Shown here: positions 1 through 6,383 of the stretch, piece by piece | How positions within the stretch are numbered: position 1 is the first letter of the stretch | Layout of the letters: each line of letters opens with the position of its first letter | Assembly (NCBI GenBank): GCA_017440425.1 | Contig: JAFSHJ010000211.1 | Coordinates: 1-7,139, forward strand | DNA length: 7,139 bases | Reading direction: 5' to 3' | Source of the DNA: Oscillospiraceae bacterium | Lineage (GTDB): Bacteria > Bacillota > Clostridia > Oscillospirales > Ruminococcaceae | Position numbers and translations under genes: made by a program | The notes under the pieces: model-generated | Database searches by the model: none | Seen by the model: the letters and a program-made list of their open reading frames with translations, nothing else | Told to the model about the DNA's origin: nothing

Positions 1-31
1 ATGTATTTGTGAGTGTCAATAACCACCGAAC

Positions 32-38
32 AGAGAGG
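32..38 (+). promoter_or_regulatory. Ribosome binding site that decides the MFS start
   Basis: AGAGAGG lies 7 bases upstream of the ATG at 46, a normal Shine-Dalgarno spacing. The alternative in-frame GTG at 13 has only 12 bases before it in the window and no purine-rich motif there. This favours 46 as the start. Confidence 0.7.
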
Positions 39-45
39 TTTTAAA

Positions 46-1314
46 ATGAAAAACAAATCCGCTTTTTTTGATTATAAATGGGTGATAGTCTTCATAAGTG
101 CGCTTATGGTTTTCACCGTGCTGGGCTTTTGCTCATCCGCCAACGGCATCTACATCGCCCCCATAACAAGCGCTTTGGACATCAGCCGCGGCTCTTACGC
201 CGTTACCACCAGCGTTAGATACGTAACAACCTCCGTGATAAACATCTTCTTCGGCACACTCATCTACCGCTTCGGTGCAAAAAAACTGATAATGTCAGGA
301 TTTATTCTGCTCATCATCTCCAGCATTATATATTCCGTGGCAACCACCGTACCGATATTCTGTGTAGGCAGCTTTTTTCTCGGTGCCGGTCTCTCCTTTA
401 CAACAACCACCATGGTCGGTTCCGTGATCAATAAATGGTGCGCACAAAACAAAGGTACAATAATGGGTGTGGTGCTTGCCACCAACGGATTGGGCGCCAC
501 CCTTGCAAGAATTATACTCACCCCGATAATCAACGCAGGCAACCCCTTCGACTACCGCAATGCTTACAGACTTGTTGCCGTCATTCTTGCGGGAGTTGCG
601 CTGGTGATGCTTATTTTCTTCAGAAACACTCCCAAAGGCGAAGAGGAACACAGATACGAAGTTAAAAAAGGAAAACACCATGCTTCTCACGATGTTCACC
701 TCTTCCGCATGCCGTATTTTTACGTTGCGCTGGTGTGCATTTTCGTTACCGGTCTTGTGCTGCAAAGCGTCAGCGGCATTGCAGACCCCCATTTCCGTGA
801 CAACAACGTTGCCATTGCAACAATAACCACCGTAATGAGTGTGCATTCCATTGTGCTTTCACTCTCCAAGTTCACCACCGGCTTCATCTATGACAAGGCG
901 GGCATCAGAGCGGCTTCGCTGATCTGCTATCTTGCCGCAGTTTTCGCAATGGTGTCGCTGGTGGTCGTTGGCAACGACAACCTCGGAATATTTTTCGGTT
1001 TCGTCTATGCTGTGCTATCTTCCGTTGCTCTTCCGCTGGAGACGATAATGCTCCCCATTTTTGCACGAGAGCTGTTTGGCGATGAGATATTCAACAAATC
1101 TCTCGGAATATTTGCTGCGGTGAACACGGCAGGATATGCCGTGGGCGGACCAATTGCAAATCTCGTTTTCGACATCACCGGCAGCTACGATCTTTGGATA
1201 TTCATAAGCATTGCTTTGATCGCAGCAGTTTGTGTCACCATGAACTTTGTCATCACTGCCGCAAAGCGCACCCTTGCCCATCTGCACGATGACGAAGCGG
1301 TCACAGCAAACTGA
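46..1314 (+). CDS. Major facilitator superfamily (MFS) transporter
   Basis: This is a polytopic inner-membrane secondary transporter of 422 residues, the usual length for a 12-helix MFS protein. Hydrophobic helices alternate with short loops from residue 11 to about 405. The loop between helices 2 and 3 carries a recognisable MFS signature (GTLIYRFGAKK, residues 70-80, with Tyr in place of the usual Asp), and the pseudo-symmetric loop 8-9 has GFIYDKAGIR (279-288). The central cytoplasmic loop (about 194-222) is charged and contains a small His-rich stretch (KKGKHHASHDVH, 207-218). The ATG at 46 is preferred over an in-frame GTG at 13 because AGAGAGG sits 7 bases before it and the extra residues look like translated leader. 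The overall look resembles the oxalate/formate-antiporter or monocarboxylate-like MFS branch, but the substrate cannot be read from sequence. It ends at its own terminator, so it is transcriptionally separate from the downstream genes; its promoter is outside the window. Neighbouring catabolic genes suggest uptake of a sugar, cyclitol or organic acid, which is inference. Confidence 0.9.
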   Translation: MKNKSAFFDYKWVIVFISALMVFTVLGFCSSANGIYIAPITSALDISRGSYAVTTSVRYVTTSVINIFFGTLIYRFGAKKLIMSGFILLIISSIIYSVATTVPIFCVGSFFLGAGLSFTTTTMVGSVINKWCAQNKGTIMGVVLATNGLGATLARIILTPIINAGNPFDYRNAYRLVAVILAGVALVMLIFFRNTPKGEEEHRYEVKKGKHHASHDVHLFRMPYFYVALVCIFVTGLVLQSVSGIADPHFRDNNVAIATITTVMSVHSIVLSLSKFTTGFIYDKAGIRAASLICYLAAVFAMVSLVVVGNDNLGIFFGFVYAVLSSVALPLETIMLPIFARELFGDEIFNKSLGIFAAVNTAGYAVGGPIANLVFDITGSYDLWIFISIALIAAVCVTMNFVITAAKRTLAHLHDDEAVTAN

Positions 1315-1325
1315 TTTAAAGCTTT

Positions 1326-1356
1326 TAAAGAGGGACTTTGTCCCTCTTTATTTTTT
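1326..1356 (+). terminator. Rho-independent terminator after the MFS gene
   Basis: An 11-bp perfect stem (TAAAGAGGGAC pairing with GTCCCTCTTTA, arms 1326-1336 and 1340-1350) with a 3-base TTT loop is followed directly by six T residues (1351-1356). It begins 11 bases after the MFS stop codon. The tail works only for + strand transcription, since the minus-strand side has no matching T run. It separates the transporter transcript from the PHP/phosphatase unit. Confidence 0.93.
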
Positions 1357-1390
1357 GCAACAAATCTCCATATCTTCCCACCCCTTTATA

Positions 1391-1419
1391 TTGACATTGT
1401 TTTTCAAAACAACTACAAT
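1391..1419 (+). promoter_or_regulatory. Sigma-A promoter for the PHP/phosphatase pair
   Basis: A perfect -35 box TTGACA (1391-1396) is followed after exactly 17 bases by TACAAT (1414-1419), five of six matches to the -10 consensus. Transcription is predicted to start near 1426, giving a leader of about 30 bases before the ATG at 1459. The promoter lies just after the MFS terminator, as expected for a new transcription unit. Confidence 0.82.
1397..1412. promoter_or_regulatory. Palindrome filling the promoter spacer, candidate operator
   Basis: TTGTTTT (1397-1403) and AAAACAA (1406-1412) are perfect inverted 7-base arms around a 2-base centre (TC). The element occupies almost the entire interval between the -35 and -10 boxes. 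A repressor dimer bound here would block RNA polymerase. It lacks the central CG of a CcpA cre site, so the regulator is unknown. AT-rich DNA can produce such symmetry by chance, which limits confidence. Confidence 0.45.
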
Positions 1420-1458
1420 ATAACTATCAAGTTTTATTTTCGGAGGAGACCCTTACAA

Positions 1459-3147
1459 ATGAACGACTACACATATCATCCCATGCATATGCATCTGCAC
1501 GCGGGACATCAGCCCGGTGCAAGCGTGGAATCACACATGCATAATGCTGCGGCTCTCGGTATGCACTATATCCGCATCACAAGCCACGATATCCGCATGG
1601 GTCCCCACCCTCTGCCCTGCAAAAGCTTCGATTTTAAAAAAGGCAGCTTGGTTTATGAGGACTATCCCGGAAGCTGGTGCGGTTGGTCGGAGCAATTCGG
1701 ATCTCCCGAGGTATGTTTTGACGGCAGCGGAATGATACTCTCTGCCTGCTCGCAAACAGATGAGCATCGTCTTGACGGTTATGGCTTTAAAACCTCCGCA
1801 AAACGCCACACCGTCTCCCTTTTATCCGATATAACCCTCACCCTCGGGCTCTCTTGCGAGACTTTCGGTGATGCCCGTGTTATAATTGACGTTACCCTCT
1901 CTCAGCGTGCCCCCGACCATCTTCACGCTCATCTTCGCTATGTTTTTGGCAAAACACAACCTTCGGATCAGCCTCACACCGCAGAGCTCCCGCTTTCCCT
2001 CTCTCCCGACGGCATCTATCGACTTGAGTTGACGAAAGACGTTCAGCGGGACGGCATCTCCGCCGTTGTGGGCGGCGCAGACAATGCATTCGACAGCATT
2101 GCGGTGCTGCTGGAAACCGAAAACGGCGGCCGTGCATCCTGCAGGCTGACACGGTTTGAAATTGACACAAAATACAGTTATGAGACTGTGGTTGCAAAGC
2201 AGCGAAAGCTTGCCGAAGAAATTGGCAGCCGCTATAACATCAAGCCATTCGTCACCAACGAGATAAGTGCGGCGGGACAGCACAAAAACTGCTATTCCAC
2301 CAAAGTGCCTGTCATTGACTATGCCGCTCATGGCTACTCCGTAACCCAGGAGCAGGCTATCGAACACGTTAAACGCTATGGCGGCATATTTTCATACAAT
2401 CACCCCTTTGAAAAATACAAGCGCTCGGGCATCACCCCCCAGGAGCACCCCGAAATTATCCGCAGAGATGCAGAAGAATTCATTAAAACAAAGGTCTACG
2501 GTGCAACACTTATGGAGGTTGGCTTTGCTGCGGGACGGGACAGCTTCACCCTTGAAGAACACCTGCAGCTGTGGGATCTCATCAGCCTTGGCGGTGTGTT
2601 TATTACAGGCTACGGCGACAGCGACAGCCATTTCAGCACCCGAAACTGGTTTGACGGCAACAACTTTGCCGCATGGGTGGCTGCCCCTGCAGATATCCCC
2701 TTTCCCGTTGGTGAAGAGCATTTTACAGACTCCATGAAGGCAGGCAGGCTTTATACGGGTGACCCCGTGTTTTTGAAAGGCGCTGTGAAGCTTTGCTGCG
2801 GCGGCAAACCCATGGGAGCAATTATCACCGCCGAAAAAGCGAAAACCTTCACCGTGAGCTTTGCCGCTGACTCCGTTGAAAAAGACAGCACAATACGCAT
2901 TGTTGTGAACGGCGAAGAGGCACACAGATTTTATGCGGAGGAGCACTCCGACAAAGACGGCAACGTGCGGTTTGAGTTTGAAGCATCTAACCCGTTGGCG
3001 GTAAACTTTGCCCGTGCGGAGATGTATAACAGCGATGGCAGATGCATTCTGCTCACCAACCCCATATATTTTGTCCGCACCGATAAATTCTCCGGTGAAA
3101 TTCCCGAAGAGCGTATCTATCCCACCGAAAAGGAGGCAGAAGAATGA
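1459..3147 (+). CDS. PHP-domain metallohydrolase with large insertion (CehA/McbA-like)
   Basis: A 562-residue protein with a split PHP metal-dependent hydrolase domain, a fold that uses a His/Asp/Glu multi-metal site, typically to cleave phosphoesters. Motif I is HMHLH (10-14) with H17 and further His at 26 and 28; motif II is ITSHD (40-44), where Ser42 replaces the usual Asp of ITDHD. Motif III is GGIFSYNHP (308-316), followed by MEVGF with E353, and motif IV is GDSDSH (386-391) with the DxH pair D389/H391. Between motifs II and III lies a roughly 200-residue, beta-rich stretch (about 55-255) that could be a jelly-roll, possibly carbohydrate-binding, domain. The C-terminus (about 435-550) resembles the beta-sandwich that ends CehA/McbA-like proteins, with TNPIYF near 533. 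No signal peptide or membrane segment is seen, so it is probably cytoplasmic. GGAGGAG at 1442-1448 is the ribosome binding site, with a slightly long spacing of 10 bases. Its stop overlaps the next start. Substrate unknown. Confidence 0.85.
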   Translation: MNDYTYHPMHMHLHAGHQPGASVESHMHNAAALGMHYIRITSHDIRMGPHPLPCKSFDFKKGSLVYEDYPGSWCGWSEQFGSPEVCFDGSGMILSACSQTDEHRLDGYGFKTSAKRHTVSLLSDITLTLGLSCETFGDARVIIDVTLSQRAPDHLHAHLRYVFGKTQPSDQPHTAELPLSLSPDGIYRLELTKDVQRDGISAVVGGADNAFDSIAVLLETENGGRASCRLTRFEIDTKYSYETVVAKQRKLAEEIGSRYNIKPFVTNEISAAGQHKNCYSTKVPVIDYAAHGYSVTQEQAIEHVKRYGGIFSYNHPFEKYKRSGITPQEHPEIIRRDAEEFIKTKVYGATLMEVGFAAGRDSFTLEEHLQLWDLISLGGVFITGYGDSDSHFSTRNWFDGNNFAAWVAAPADIPFPVGEEHFTDSMKAGRLYTGDPVFLKGAVKLCCGGKPMGAIITAEKAKTFTVSFAADSVEKDSTIRIVVNGEEAHRFYAEEHSDKDGNVRFEFEASNPLAVNFARAEMYNSDGRCILLTNPIYFVRTDKFSGEIPEERIYPTEKEAEE

Positions 3148-4406
3148 AACGATATATTACCCGACACGGGCAGGTATCCGCTTCCCGTCAATCCCCCTTT
3201 GGTCATCTTCTCCCCGTGGGAGATAACCCTCTCTCCGACCTTGGCTGCCGTCAGGCAAGAATGCTGGGAATCCGTATGCATGAGATAGGATTTAAAGGCA
3301 TAATAGTCTCTTCGCCCTATGTGCGAACCATGCAGACCGCCGACATCATTGCAGAGGAGACCGGCTGTCTCATTCTGCCCTTTGCACCGTTTCGTGAGAT
3401 AGTTTTCACCCCTAACCCCGACTTTGTCGGTTCCTCCCTTGAGGATATCCGCCGAAACTTTCCCCACATTCATCCCGATGCGGAGCTTCCGACAAAGTGG
3501 TGGAACAGCGAAGGTGACACCCAAAGAGTGGAAGTTTTTGATGATGTATACCGCAGAGTTTTGGAAGGGATCAAATATCTGGAGGAAAAATATCCCGATA
3601 CCGAGCTGCTTTTAGTGGGACACGGCGCAAGCGTTGCGGCAATGTTCCAGCTCCTGAAGGTCCCCAGACCCCGAAACTATGTGGTTCCCTTCTCCTTTAA
3701 CTGCTCACTTTCCATGGTGGACACCGCTGACCCGACCGTTGAACCTTTTGGCTACAGCACCGACCACATTCCATATCAACAAACCACCAGCAACTTTTTG
3801 TCCCGTGAAGAGTTTGACCGTGAATATTTTGCCAAGGAATGGCCTCACGACATCGTTATGCCGGAGGGAGCAGCCGCTCTTAAAGGCAGCAAACTGCTCC
3901 ACATCGGTGACACCCACTCCGCCTACTATCCCTACTACCGCAAGCTTATCGAAGTGACAAAACCCGATATCATTATCCACACGGGAGATTTTGCCGACGA
4001 GACAAAGGTGGGCAGAATTCCCGAAGACAGATACGAATATACGGTAAAGCTGAAGTGTATTGCGGAGATGCTCAACAACTCCGGCGCAAGGCTGATCGTC
4101 GTTCCCGGCAACAACGATCTCCCCGATGAACTGCAAAGTCTCATGCCTGCCGCCGAGATATATCCGACCAACACACTTCTGAACATTGGCGGTGTGGAGA
4201 TAAGGATCGGACACCAATCCTATATGGTGGATTCCGATAAAGATTGGGCATTTTACGGTCACGGTCTCACAGGAGACGTGTGGGATTACAGCAAAAATGC
4301 CTTTGGCAAACCCTGCCGCTTCAATGCCTTCAAATGCAGCACCCTCTGCTCTCTCAGCGAGGGAAAATTCTACTGCTTCACACCCGAAACACTCTCTGCC
4401 GATTGA
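3144..4406 (+). CDS. Histidine phosphatase / metallophosphoesterase fusion protein
   Basis: One continuous 420-residue frame joins two unrelated phosphatase folds. Residues 1 to about 215 form a branch-1 histidine phosphatase (phosphoglycerate mutase-like): TRHG (6-9) holds the catalytic His8, SSPYVRTMQTA (56-66) supplies Arg61, E85 is a plausible acid, and LLVGHGAS (156-163) holds His160. After a linker (about 215-248), residues 249-420 resemble a YfcE-type calcineurin-like phosphoesterase: GDTH (255-258), GDFAD (281-285), GNND (322-325) and GHQ (356-358). The final GHTH-type motif is GHGL (372-375), so the last metal-binding His is missing, and the first His of the HGH motif is Ile355. The first domain therefore looks intact and the second may be weakened or altered. 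Start ATG overlaps the PHP stop (ATGA) and has AGGAGG (3131-3136) 7 bases upstream, implying translational coupling. It probably removes phosphate from a small cytoplasmic metabolite; the substrate is not readable. No internal start with a ribosome binding site was seen between the domains. Confidence 0.86.
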   Translation: MKRYITRHGQVSASRQSPFGHLLPVGDNPLSDLGCRQARMLGIRMHEIGFKGIIVSSPYVRTMQTADIIAEETGCLILPFAPFREIVFTPNPDFVGSSLEDIRRNFPHIHPDAELPTKWWNSEGDTQRVEVFDDVYRRVLEGIKYLEEKYPDTELLLVGHGASVAAMFQLLKVPRPRNYVVPFSFNCSLSMVDTADPTVEPFGYSTDHIPYQQTTSNFLSREEFDREYFAKEWPHDIVMPEGAAALKGSKLLHIGDTHSAYYPYYRKLIEVTKPDIIIHTGDFADETKVGRIPEDRYEYTVKLKCIAEMLNNSGARLIVVPGNNDLPDELQSLMPAAEIYPTNTLLNIGGVEIRIGHQSYMVDSDKDWAFYGHGLTGDVWDYSKNAFGKPCRFNAFKCSTLCSLSEGKFYCFTPETLSAD

Positions 4407-4432
4407 CACCGAATCAACTGCTGTGATATACT
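4403..4432 (+). promoter_or_regulatory. Sigma-A promoter for the epimerase/oxidoreductase pair
   Basis: A perfect -35 TTGACA (4403-4408) is followed after 18 bases by TATACT (4427-4432), preceded by TGA at 4424-4426, which forms an extended -10 (TGn). The -35 box overlaps the stop codon of the preceding gene (TGA 4404-4406). The predicted start is near 4439, leaving a leader of about 36 bases. No terminator separates it from the upstream gene, so read-through from the earlier promoter is also possible. Confidence 0.78.
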
Positions 4433-4446
4433 TTTTATGTTAAAAA
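4432..4446. repeat. Inverted repeat across the predicted transcription start
   Basis: TTTTTA (4432-4437) and TAAAAA (4441-4446) are inverted 6-base arms around a 3-base centre, covering the predicted +1 of this promoter. It is placed where a repressor could act, but its low complexity means chance is a fair explanation. Confidence 0.3.
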
Positions 4447-4474
4447 TACTGCTTTATTCAAAGGAGTTACAGAT

Positions 4475-5323
4475 ATGAATTTCACATTTTATACCCAGTT
4501 CACCGACGCACTTTTTCAGTTTGGTCACAGCGGTGCCGCAGAATATGCCAAAAAGCTTGGATATTCCAGCGTTGAGCTCTTCTCACCGGGCGGTCCCGGC
4601 TATCCCGATATTCTGCCTGACCACGCCACAGCTCACACCCTCCACGAAACGCTGAAAAAGCAGGAGGTCCCCGTTGCCTGCTACACAGTTCCCACCGATT
4701 TGTGGCACAATCCCAACGCAGAAAAACTGCTCATGTATAAGGCAGAGCTGGCATCCGAGCTGGAGTGCCCCTATCTGCACCACACTTTGTTTATGTCCTA
4801 TAACCTCAAAGAGGGCGACCCCTCTTACGAAGAGGCCCGCGACAGAATTCTTGAATCTGCCGCCAAGGTAGCCGACCACGCAAAAAAACACGGAGTCACC
4901 TGCATCTACGAGAATCAGGGCGGCTATTTCAACTCCGTTGAAGGATTCAGAGGATTTTTCGAGCCCCTTAAAGCACGCTGCAGCAATGTTGGCATCTGCG
5001 CCGACGTTGGCAACATTCTCTTTGTCGGCGAAGAACCGCAGGATTTCCTCAAAGAGTTTGCCGCAGACGTCAAGCACGTTCACATCAAAGACTACCGCCG
5101 TGTGGTATCCGAGACAGCTCCCTCCCCCTTCTGGCATCCCGGAAAGAACAACGAATGGATGCAGGACTGCATGGTGGGCGACGGCGTCATCGATTTTGCC
5201 GCCTGCATAAAGCTGCTCAAGGAAGCAGGCTACAACGGCGGATACGGTCTTGAGCTGGTACATCCCGAACCCTTTGAGGATGGCGTTGTAAAGGCTATGG
5301 AACTGCTTAAGGGTTTGGAATAA
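4475..5323 (+). CDS. Sugar phosphate isomerase/epimerase family TIM-barrel protein
   Basis: This 282-residue protein has the length and motifs of the xylose isomerase-like TIM-barrel family (sugar phosphate isomerase/epimerase, including inosose dehydratase IolE, inosose isomerase IolI, tagatose 3-epimerase and hydroxypyruvate isomerase). The four expected divalent-metal ligands are visible: Glu146 in IYENQGG (144-150), Asp177 in ICADVGN (174-180), His203 in HVHIKDY (201-207) and Glu260 in GLELVHPEP (258-266). VGDGVIDF (234-241) matches the G-x-G-x-I-D-F region common in the family. No signal peptide is seen, so it should act in the cytoplasm. AAAGGAG (4460-4466) lies 8 bases before the ATG. 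It is first in a two-gene unit with the Gfo/Idh/MocA oxidoreductase 32 bases downstream, a very common pairing in sugar and cyclitol catabolism. With iolC nearby, an IolE- or IolI-like step is an attractive inference, but family membership alone does not fix the reaction. Confidence 0.88.
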   Translation: MNFTFYTQFTDALFQFGHSGAAEYAKKLGYSSVELFSPGGPGYPDILPDHATAHTLHETLKKQEVPVACYTVPTDLWHNPNAEKLLMYKAELASELECPYLHHTLFMSYNLKEGDPSYEEARDRILESAAKVADHAKKHGVTCIYENQGGYFNSVEGFRGFFEPLKARCSNVGICADVGNILFVGEEPQDFLKEFAADVKHVHIKDYRRVVSETAPSPFWHPGKNNEWMQDCMVGDGVIDFAACIKLLKEAGYNGGYGLELVHPEPFEDGVVKAMELLKGLE

Positions 5324-5355
5324 CACGACCCCACTATCTTTCGGGAGATTTTATT

Positions 5356-6300
5356 ATGGAACTTCGCTACGGAATTTTGAGCACCTCCTCCATTGCGCCC
5401 CGCTTTATCGGCGCTGTGCGTGAGGCAAATGCGGGAGATATCTGCGCTCTCTCCTCCCGCACCCTTGAAAAGGCTGAACAAAAGGCCAAGGAATGGAATA
5501 TTCCCGTTGCTTACGGCAGCCATGCCGAGCTTTTGGCTGATGAAAATATCAACATCGTATATATCTCCAACGTGAACACCCAGCACTATCCCTGGGCGAA
5601 AGCCGCATTGGAGGCAGGCAAGCACGTTATCTGCGAAAAGCCCTGCACCACCTCCTCCGCACAGACAAAAGAGCTCTATGCTCTTGCAAGAGAAAAGAAA
5701 CTTTTCTTTATGGAAGCGGAAAAGATGCTGCTTCTGCCCGCCGTGCACAAGCTCCGCGAGCTGATCGAAAACGGCACTCTCGGCAGGGTTTGGATGGCAG
5801 AGCTCAACCACAGCTTCCCTGCTGCCTACAATGCCTGGATGTTTGACGAGGCCGCAGGCGGCGGTCCGCTGCTCTCCAGCGGAATTTATGCAATACAGCT
5901 TTTGGTGTGGCTTTTTGGTGCAATGAAGAGCACAAGCGGCATTGCAAGCAAAATGCCAAACGGTGTTGAGTGGCAATACGTGCTCTCCGGCGAGACGGAG
6001 AGCGGTGTGCTTTTCTCCGCAAAAAACAGCACTTCCGCCGTGCTCCAGAACACTGCACGCATCTGCGGCAGCAACGGCTGGGCAGAACTCCCCGAATACT
6101 GGAAGGCGCGAAAGCTCATCCTGCATCTCCAGGGCAAAGAGCCTGAAATTTTGGAATTTCCCTGCAAAAACGAGCTTGTCTATGAGGCAAAGCACATTGA
6201 AGAGTGCATTGCCAAAGGTCTGCTGAACAGTCCCGTGGTCACCGAGGATATCTCTGTTAAAGGCATTGAGGCAATTGAAAGCATCAAGGCAAAGTGGTAA
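5356..6300 (+). CDS. Gfo/Idh/MocA family NAD(P)-dependent oxidoreductase
   Basis: A 314-residue two-domain dehydrogenase. The N-terminal Rossmann fold begins with RYGILSTSSIA (4-14) as the dinucleotide-binding turn, followed by NVNTQHYPWA (72-81) with the conserved His77, and CEKP (93-96) with Lys95, the usual catalytic lysine. The C-terminal substrate domain has GGGPLLSSGIY (168-178). In most relatives this motif carries Asp at the position that is Ser174 here, and inositol 2-dehydrogenase (IolG) carries His where Tyr178 stands. Tyr at 178 matches the dihydrodiol dehydrogenase-like branch. It is therefore a sugar or cyclitol oxidoreductase of unknown substrate, probably not a standard IolG, and also somewhat shorter than IolG. 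GGGAG (5343-5347) is a modest ribosome binding site 8 bases before the ATG. The gene follows the epimerase by 32 bases without a promoter or terminator, so the two are probably co-transcribed and act on related substrates. Confidence 0.9.
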   Translation: MELRYGILSTSSIAPRFIGAVREANAGDICALSSRTLEKAEQKAKEWNIPVAYGSHAELLADENINIVYISNVNTQHYPWAKAALEAGKHVICEKPCTTSSAQTKELYALAREKKLFFMEAEKMLLLPAVHKLRELIENGTLGRVWMAELNHSFPAAYNAWMFDEAAGGGPLLSSGIYAIQLLVWLFGAMKSTSGIASKMPNGVEWQYVLSGETESGVLFSAKNSTSAVLQNTARICGSNGWAELPEYWKARKLILHLQGKEPEILEFPCKNELVYEAKHIEECIAKGLLNSPVVTEDISVKGIEAIESIKAKW

Positions 6301-6318
6301 ATTTTTGCCCGCTCTCTC

Positions 6319-6346
6319 TTGACAAATTATATATATATAATATTAT
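6319..6346 (+). promoter_or_regulatory. Sigma-A promoter for iolC
   Basis: A perfect -35 TTGACA (6319-6324) is followed after 16 bases by TATTAT (6341-6346), five of six matches to the -10 consensus. A perfect TATAAT at 6336-6341 is only 11 bases from the -35 and is too close to work with it. The predicted start is near 6353, giving a leader of about 30 bases. iolC thus can be expressed separately from the upstream pair. Confidence 0.72.
6326..6341. promoter_or_regulatory. Perfect 16-bp AT palindrome in the iolC promoter spacer
   Basis: ATTATATA (6326-6333) and TATATAAT (6334-6341) form a gapless perfect palindrome between the -35 and -10 boxes. It could be an operator or simply a flexible, easily melted AT tract; alternating TA runs are self-complementary by nature, so the symmetry is weak evidence. 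Confidence 0.3.
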
Positions 6347-6383
6347 GTATCTTTTTTCGTTCCGCTTATTAAGGAGGATTTCT

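Noticed and set aside
1..12. ATG TAT TTG TGA as the tail of an upstream gene
   Set aside because: It is a four-codon frame at the window edge; it could be the end of a preceding gene but nothing can be supported from so few bases.
13..45. GTG at 13 as the start of the MFS gene, adding 11 residues
   Set aside because: No ribosome binding site is visible before it, whereas AGAGAGG is correctly placed for the ATG at 46.
1397..1412. CcpA catabolite-response element in the PHP promoter
   Set aside because: The palindrome has no central CG and does not fit the cre consensus.
4583..5326. Minus-strand open frame (247 codons) opposite the epimerase gene
   Set aside because: It shows no family motifs and lies antisense to a gene with all four metal ligands in place.
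5230..6195. Long open frame on the minus strand (321 codons)
   Set aside because: It lies antisense to the well-supported epimerase and oxidoreductase genes, is Cys/His-rich without recognisable motifs, and is explained by the codon bias of the + strand genes.
6288..6309. Possible terminator at the end of the oxidoreductase gene (GGCAAA pairing with TTTGCC)
   Set aside because: The stem is only 6 bp with a 10-base loop and no T run after it.
6336..6341. TATAAT as the -10 box of the iolC promoter
   Set aside because: It is only 11 bases from the -35 TTGACA, too short a spacer; TATTAT at 6341-6346 fits at 16 bases.
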